This document shows, one piece after another, positions 36,115 through 64,000 of a DNA stretch of 64,000 nucleotides; position 1 is the first letter of the stretch; each line of letters opens with the position of its first letter. The position numbers were made by a program, and so were the translations under genes. The notes beneath the pieces were generated by a model. The model saw nothing but the letters and a program-made list of their open reading frames with translations. It was not told where the DNA came from and did no database searches. This DNA is from Owenia fusiformis (Eukaryota > Annelida > Polychaeta > Sabellida > Oweniidae). The stretch spans positions 21,897,181 to 21,961,180 of the forward strand of contig CAIIXF020000010.1 of assembly GCA_903813345.2 (NCBI GenBank), given 5' to 3'.

Positions 36115-37600
36115 CTAAAACCTCAGAAGGTATGGAGTATGTCTATTGTAACTATAAATCAACTTGGTGTCTACTGTGTATCTTACCTCATATTCATTCA
36201 TTTTTGACACATTCTATGCATTTTACACATAATTTGTAATTGTGATGAAAGATAATATTATTGATCAACTGACCCATTCTAGACTCTGGGAGTTTTGTGA
36301 TTTGAATCATATTATTTGTCAACCTGGTGAATTTTATGTAAATGTGTTCATGATTTCATTCTTCTTCTAATTTTATTGTAAAAACTGTTTTTGTTTTAGT
36401 GTCGATTACATTACTCCAAATGTAAATAATCTATATTATACTCATTAAACTGTTGTAAATAAATACTGTTTATTTAATTTTTATAGAAACATTTATTCTG
36501 TTCAAGTTGAAGACATTATTTCATTGAGGCCAGGTTAGAAAATCTCTAGTGACTAGTTATGTAACATTTGCAGTCATGGAATACTTAATTTGTCTTTTAA
36601 ACAACTTTGACCTCTAATATGATCTTACCGAGAAACTGTAAACCTGAGAGAGAGAACATGGCCATGGCATTAACTCTGGCATTAACTCTGCATTTACATG
36701 CCTAACCATCATCAATGTCAGTGACAAAATATATACAGGTGTGCACTTTAGCTGTACATTATCATGTTTGAAGCTAAATTGTGATTTAGGTTTTAAAAGA
36801 TTTTTCTAAATTACTTTTTCATGTTTAATTTCAGACTTTTAACTTTCTAATTACGTTAACAGTTTTTTCTAGGTAATTCCACCCACTTAATTGACCAGTT
36901 GGAAAATGTTGGTTACATTCACATGGAAGTGGGTGGAATTCCCTTGTAAAAACTCATGCTCTGCTTGAGAATCTGTGAACATAATTGGAAAGTTAGTCTT
37001 GCTAAGAGCATGCATATGAAATAATATATTGACCTTTAAATGGACTCTTAATGTGATATTGATTGGCTTTTGGTAACTTTAATATGGGTAATACACCAGA
37101 TGCGAGTAGAAATAATCTTTATTTATTTCATTAACAATTCAAAATTCAGTCAAAATGATGTCATATTTGGAATCTACATGTAAATACATCTAGAAATGTG
37201 GTTTTGAAAGGAGTTGAAAATTCAATTTTTTGGGAAAATATGATTTCTAGGTCGGGGAGATTCCCCCAAAAAGTGAAATATCTTTTCTTGTGTTGGGCAG
37301 ATAATATTTTCTTTTGCTGGACATATTTAAATTTGTATAACTATCAGATACACAAGGGAAATATGAAAAGTGAACCACTAAAACTGATCATTATTCAAGT
37401 TTAAGGGAATTTTGTAATACCCTGTTATGTTATTTCCCCCAAATCAGCCACCTGGTGGCAAAAGTGGTAACCATCTGAGTAATTCCTACATCCAAATCTA
37501 ACCTCTCATGTTATCTTGAGTTCTTGACCTAGAAATGTTACCCCAATAGCTTTGACCTACAAATACAAAAACATAATACATGTTGACCATTTCAGTGACC
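36115..37600. other. Spacer with small hairpin
   Basis: No supported gene. GGTAATTCCACCCACTT and AAGTGGGTGGAATTCCC (about 36872-36943) form a 17-base hairpin. An AATAAA near 36458 has no exon attached. Confidence 0.4.
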
Positions 37601-37607
37601 TTATGTA

Positions 37608-38095
37608 CAGTATGGTAAAAAAACTGGAAACCTTTACAACACTTTCCTCATATCTTTGTCATTTTGGGGAATAACTCTCTGATATTTTACACATTTGTAT
37701 ATCATTCAAATCCCTACCAGCCTACTTTATTTCATGACCATCTGATTGATAGTCGCAATGTGACAGCGCTTTCAATATGCCCAGTGGCCACTATTACGCT
37801 ATAGGGAAACCTGCATACGTCATCCAAAATGTCCCTACCTGTTGGGATATGGCAGAGATAGAGTGTATGAGAATAACCTCAGGACAATCGAAGACCTCAA
37901 AAGTGAGATCACCTGTATCATTCAGACCATACCTGCTGAGGAATGCATTTGTGTCAATTAATGTTGCCCAGGATCAAATTGTATGCTTTGATTCCGTGTT
38001 TTCATGGACCACAAACCATATGTATATTCATATTGATTTCTAAATGAGGGGATAAAATTCAGGAACATATTGAATCTATTTCCAGACACTTTTAT
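37608..38095 (+). mobile_element. Tc1/mariner (IS630-type) transposase relic
   Basis: From about 37855 the + strand reads VYENNLRTIEDLKSEI and then TIPAEECICV, the characteristic C-terminal part of IS630-type transposases (VY.N.P.TI.ELK..I...I). A following stretch resembles the final RI.LC block, in another frame. TACAGTATGGTAAAAAAACT near 37608 and a related TTTCCAGACACTTTTA near 38080 may be worn terminal repeats. The catalytic core is missing, so the copy is inactive. Confidence 0.55.
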
Positions 38096-38109
38096 TAATT
38101 TTCAACAAA

Positions 38110-40057
38110 ACCGGGAGTTCTAGTAAATAGGCCCATGGGCGTTAATTTGAAAGAAGGGTATATGAACGTCTTTCTCTCTTTCTTAACGCATTGACGTTCA
38201 TTTCGAGGATTCAACTTAAAGAAAACATTCGAGAAATGGACTTAATTGCTACATTTAATTGTTGAATTTTAGATTACTGGAGTTTCTTGCGAATATGCCC
38301 ATGGGCGTTTATTTGAAAGAGGGGTGTATGAAGGTGTTTCCCTCTTTATAAAAGCCTATGGGTGTTCATCTTAATAAAACGCGCAGTGGGTGAACACATT
38401 CGAGAAAAGGATTGAAATTGCTAATAACGATAATGTCCTAGTGTTAGTAAGCGAAAACATTCGAGAAAAGGATTAAAATTGCTTAAAATGACCAATTTTT
38501 ATGTACGGTATGTGATTACTGTCGTTCGAGTGCATTGTATATTGAGTATTGTTTAAGTAATTGAAAATATGACAGTTGACACCATTTAATTGTTGAATTA
38601 TACAGTTCTGACGATAAATAAATGAGTGGACTGGTAGTCGATTTCCTATTACCATTTCTAAACCACGTTGGTTTGAAAGCCCATAGTTTCCAATATTATC
38701 TAGATACATATTCCCTAAAAGGATAGGTATCGATATGGTGAACTGAATTCAACAATGTTTTTCTCTTCAACCAATTATTGAAAACATTCTGTAAAAACAT
38801 GGTCCTTTATGTAATGTTGTCGAATTGACAACAATTTAATGCGAAAATTATTTATATATATATTTCATATAACTGTTTTTGTTAACATTTTTTGTTTTTT
38901 AGTGCAATTGTTCCTTTCTATCAATTCTTGAGAATGAAATAAATTGTCTTTCCGAACCTTGTTGGAACAAAATAGCACATACAACATTTTCTAAGACCTC
39001 TCAATATTATAGGTATACAAATGAAATTTTGGTTGATTTAATAAAAAGTCATGATTCAAAAAAATTAAAACAAAACCCCCCAAAATAGATAGAAATTAAG
39101 ATAGACCTTTTATTTCATTAACAAAATAGTTTTTTAAAACCAACCGAACTCTCCTTTGTACAATTACACTATTGAGAGACCTAAACACGTGTTTATGTCG
39201 TTCTGTTCCGAGTAAGTTCGGATAGATGTTTCATTTCATTCCGAACATATGATACCAAGAACAAAAGAAGTGTCTGATGTGTTTTCTAAAGAAAAGTATT
39301 ATATATTATTTTTAAATTATATTGTTACCATTCAATAGATGACCATTAAATTGACGATGTGTAAAATGTTCAGAAACTTTGATGTCTGGTTTAAGAGAAA
39401 CGTGAGTTCAAAAAGTTCAACATATCGAAACAACTCATTTGTATATTTTATTTACATTTTGTATATTCTCATCCACTGATGGGAAATCTTCACTTCATCA
39501 ATTCAACTACTCATTTATTCATCGTTCGAACTGTAGATTGTATTTCAAATCGTATCAGAACAATTTAACTTCAATTTAACTATTGCTGGCGCAAAAGTAC
39601 AAGAATTATAAAATGCTCAATGCGATCTCTGTCTCTTATCAAATCATGCGTAACCGAGGACAAAATATTCTTCCGTTCAATTCAGAACAAGCTCAATCAC
39701 TGAGGATCAACCAGACACAATGACAGGCTTACCTCATTCTCCCATTTATAAATTTTTTGCTATTTACGTACTTCATCCTTTGGATTTAGTCTCCATTTCT
39801 CGAACATAAGTAGAGCCTGAGTTTCAATTTCAAAAGATGTACGCGTCAACTTTACAATCGATAATGTCCCTCGAAATAAACGCCCACTGACTGAGGAAAG
39901 CTATTTTCCCTCATAATAATAAACGCCCATCTCTCTTTGGAAAATTGTTTTCCCCCTCAGTCAATAAGGACCCATGGGCGTTTACTAAGAATTCTTTCAA
40001 TATACGCCCTGTGCAACTGAAATAAGCGCCCATGGGCCTAATCGCGAGATACCCGGT
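38110..40057. mobile_element. Inverted-repeat element with CCCATGGGCG subterminal motifs
   Basis: The left end ACCGGG...TAGGCCCATGGGCG and the right end CGCCCATGGGCCTA...CCCGGT are diverged inverted repeats of about 40 bases. The motif CCCATGGGCGTTTATTT, with neighbouring GAAAGAGGG, recurs in both subterminal regions in opposite orientation. A 65-base segment at 39541 is directly repeated at 40060, just beyond the right end. No transposase frame. Confidence 0.5.
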
Positions 40058-40853
40058 GTATTTCAAATCGTATCAGAACAACAGAACTTCAATTAAACTA
40101 TAACATTGCTTGGGCACAAGTACAAGACCAGAATAAATAAATAAATGTTCACTGAACAGTGGTATCACTACAGAGGTAAGCTACAGGTTGGAGTACCTCA
40201 GTGTACGTGAACGTGTAGAAGTATGCCCAGCCGGGCCCTCTAAGTAATTCAGTTCTTCCTTTCAAAGTAGTTATTAGCCCAATCATGGGCTTTCAACTAG
40301 ACCAGTGTAAAGGTTAGAGGTAAATAGTTGTAATTAGGTCCGACCTCAATATTTTCATTCCAAATTTCAAATAGATTTTAGACTAGAGTCTACGGACAGA
40401 CAGGATTTAGTCTACACCCCCCCCCCACACACACACACATATAGAACACACATAGGAAAATAAATCATTTTTAGTTCAAAAGCAATACATTTGACGTCAA
40501 ACTGCTAAAAATAGAAAGTCAATCTAAATCTAGTTTGTAATGTTCTATAGCAAAGTTAGGAAATATAATAGTATCCTATAGAGGGGTGTGACAGTAAGCC
40601 TAGTCAATCTAAGCCCCCCCCCCCCCCCATCTAATGTCTAAGAATGTATTGTATGACTTTGTTTGATTGTAATCTGTAAAGTTATATTTAGAATCGTTTG
40701 GGATTAATAGCCGTATTGATTGGCAATAGATCTACGTAAAGACAGACAAGTATTGCGAAATATTCTAGGATATAATCGACCAAGGACGAAATGATTCATA
40801 TTTTCCATCTATTTCAAAACAAATCGCTCTTCAGAATGGAAACAAATTTCAAT
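40058..40853. other. Spacer upstream of NEDD4
   Basis: No supported gene. Poly-C runs followed by CA repeats at about 40418-40440, and a long C-run at 40614-40628. Confidence 0.4.
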
Positions 40854-40867
40854 TACGCATGCGCAGT
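40854..40867 (+). promoter_or_regulatory. NRF1-like promoter motif upstream of NEDD4
   Basis: TACGCATGCGCAGT contains the palindromic NRF1 core GCATGCGC. It lies about 50 bases before the NEDD4 start codon and there is no TATA box, consistent with a housekeeping promoter. Confidence 0.45.
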
Positions 40868-40914
40868 GGGCCTAAACAAAATTTCGGGAAGTAAATTTCA
40901 CAAATTATTTGTTC

Positions 40915-63721
<22,807 letters not shown>

Positions 63722-64000
63722 ATAAATAAAGTTAATACATGACATGGATGCAAAGTTAAATCAAAGGAGATGTAACTCTGTACATATACAAGGAAAAGTG
63801 TAACAAAGATGGATGTATGATACACCAAATCATAAGCAGCTGTAAAGACTGACTGGTCAAGTACTGCACGAAGAAATTGTTTTAATGAAAGGCATATTTT
63901 TCCATCCAATAACACGTGTATCTAGGACATTATGCATTTACTATACTAACATTATTTTTCTGCACACGAGAAATGCCCTCCCCACTTATGCATTTGTGCA

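Noticed and set aside
37777-38043. 88-codon frame as a gene
   Set aside because: The recognisable transposase text is in a different frame of the same stretch, so this frame is a shadow of a transposon relic.
63725-63730. AATAAA as the NEDD4 polyadenylation signal
   Set aside because: It starts four bases after the stop codon, too close to be the usual cleavage signal.

Overview
This is an AT-rich, intron-dense window from an invertebrate animal nuclear genome. The repeat style (many palindromic DNA elements, frequent tacatgta words) and a cyclin B sequence that resembles molluscan cyclin B from memory favour a lophotrochozoan, perhaps a mollusc; the species was not identified. I rebuilt three protein-coding genes exon by exon from splice sites, reading phase and family motifs, all on the + strand: a complete G2/M cyclin B (18433-22916, 8 exons, 385 aa), a complete Cks1-type CDK regulatory subunit (33390-34337, 3 coding exons, 77 aa) and a complete NEDD4-family HECT ubiquitin ligase (40915-63721, 26 exons, 853 aa, C2-WW x4-HECT).

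Layout. 1-12.7 kb holds no gene I can support: AT-rich sequence with short tandem repeats, foldback elements and a possible polyadenylation site near 12.72 kb. 13.3-14.6 kb is a piggyBac-like TTAA-flanked element carrying a nested mariner-like relic. 15-18 kb is repeat-rich spacer ending in a promoter (YY1-like, ETS and CCAAT motifs) just before cyclin B. 23-33 kb, between cyclin B and Cks1, is a dense patchwork of inverted repeats, a 1.5 kb element filled with minisatellites, an 831 bp perfect-ended foldback and an unoccupied sister copy of the 13.3 kb element. 34.8-40.1 kb holds a Mutator-like element with a 9 bp target duplication, a Tc1/mariner-type transposase relic and another inverted-repeat element. 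40.9-63.7 kb is NEDD4; its 7.8 kb second intron is largely a 5 kb inverted-repeat transposon with a CXC-type cysteine-rich reading frame, and its sixth intron carries a 64 bp minisatellite.

How the genes fit. Cyclin B and Cks1 bind the same kinase (Cdk1) and lie about 10.5 kb apart in the same orientation, a functionally suggestive linkage. Cyclin B carries a destruction box for APC/C-driven ubiquitination; NEDD4 is a ubiquitin ligase of a different class (PY-motif targets at membranes), and its proximity need not be functional. The most striking non-gene content is the set of related transposon copies within the window that serve as each other's empty sites and so date insertions relative to one another.
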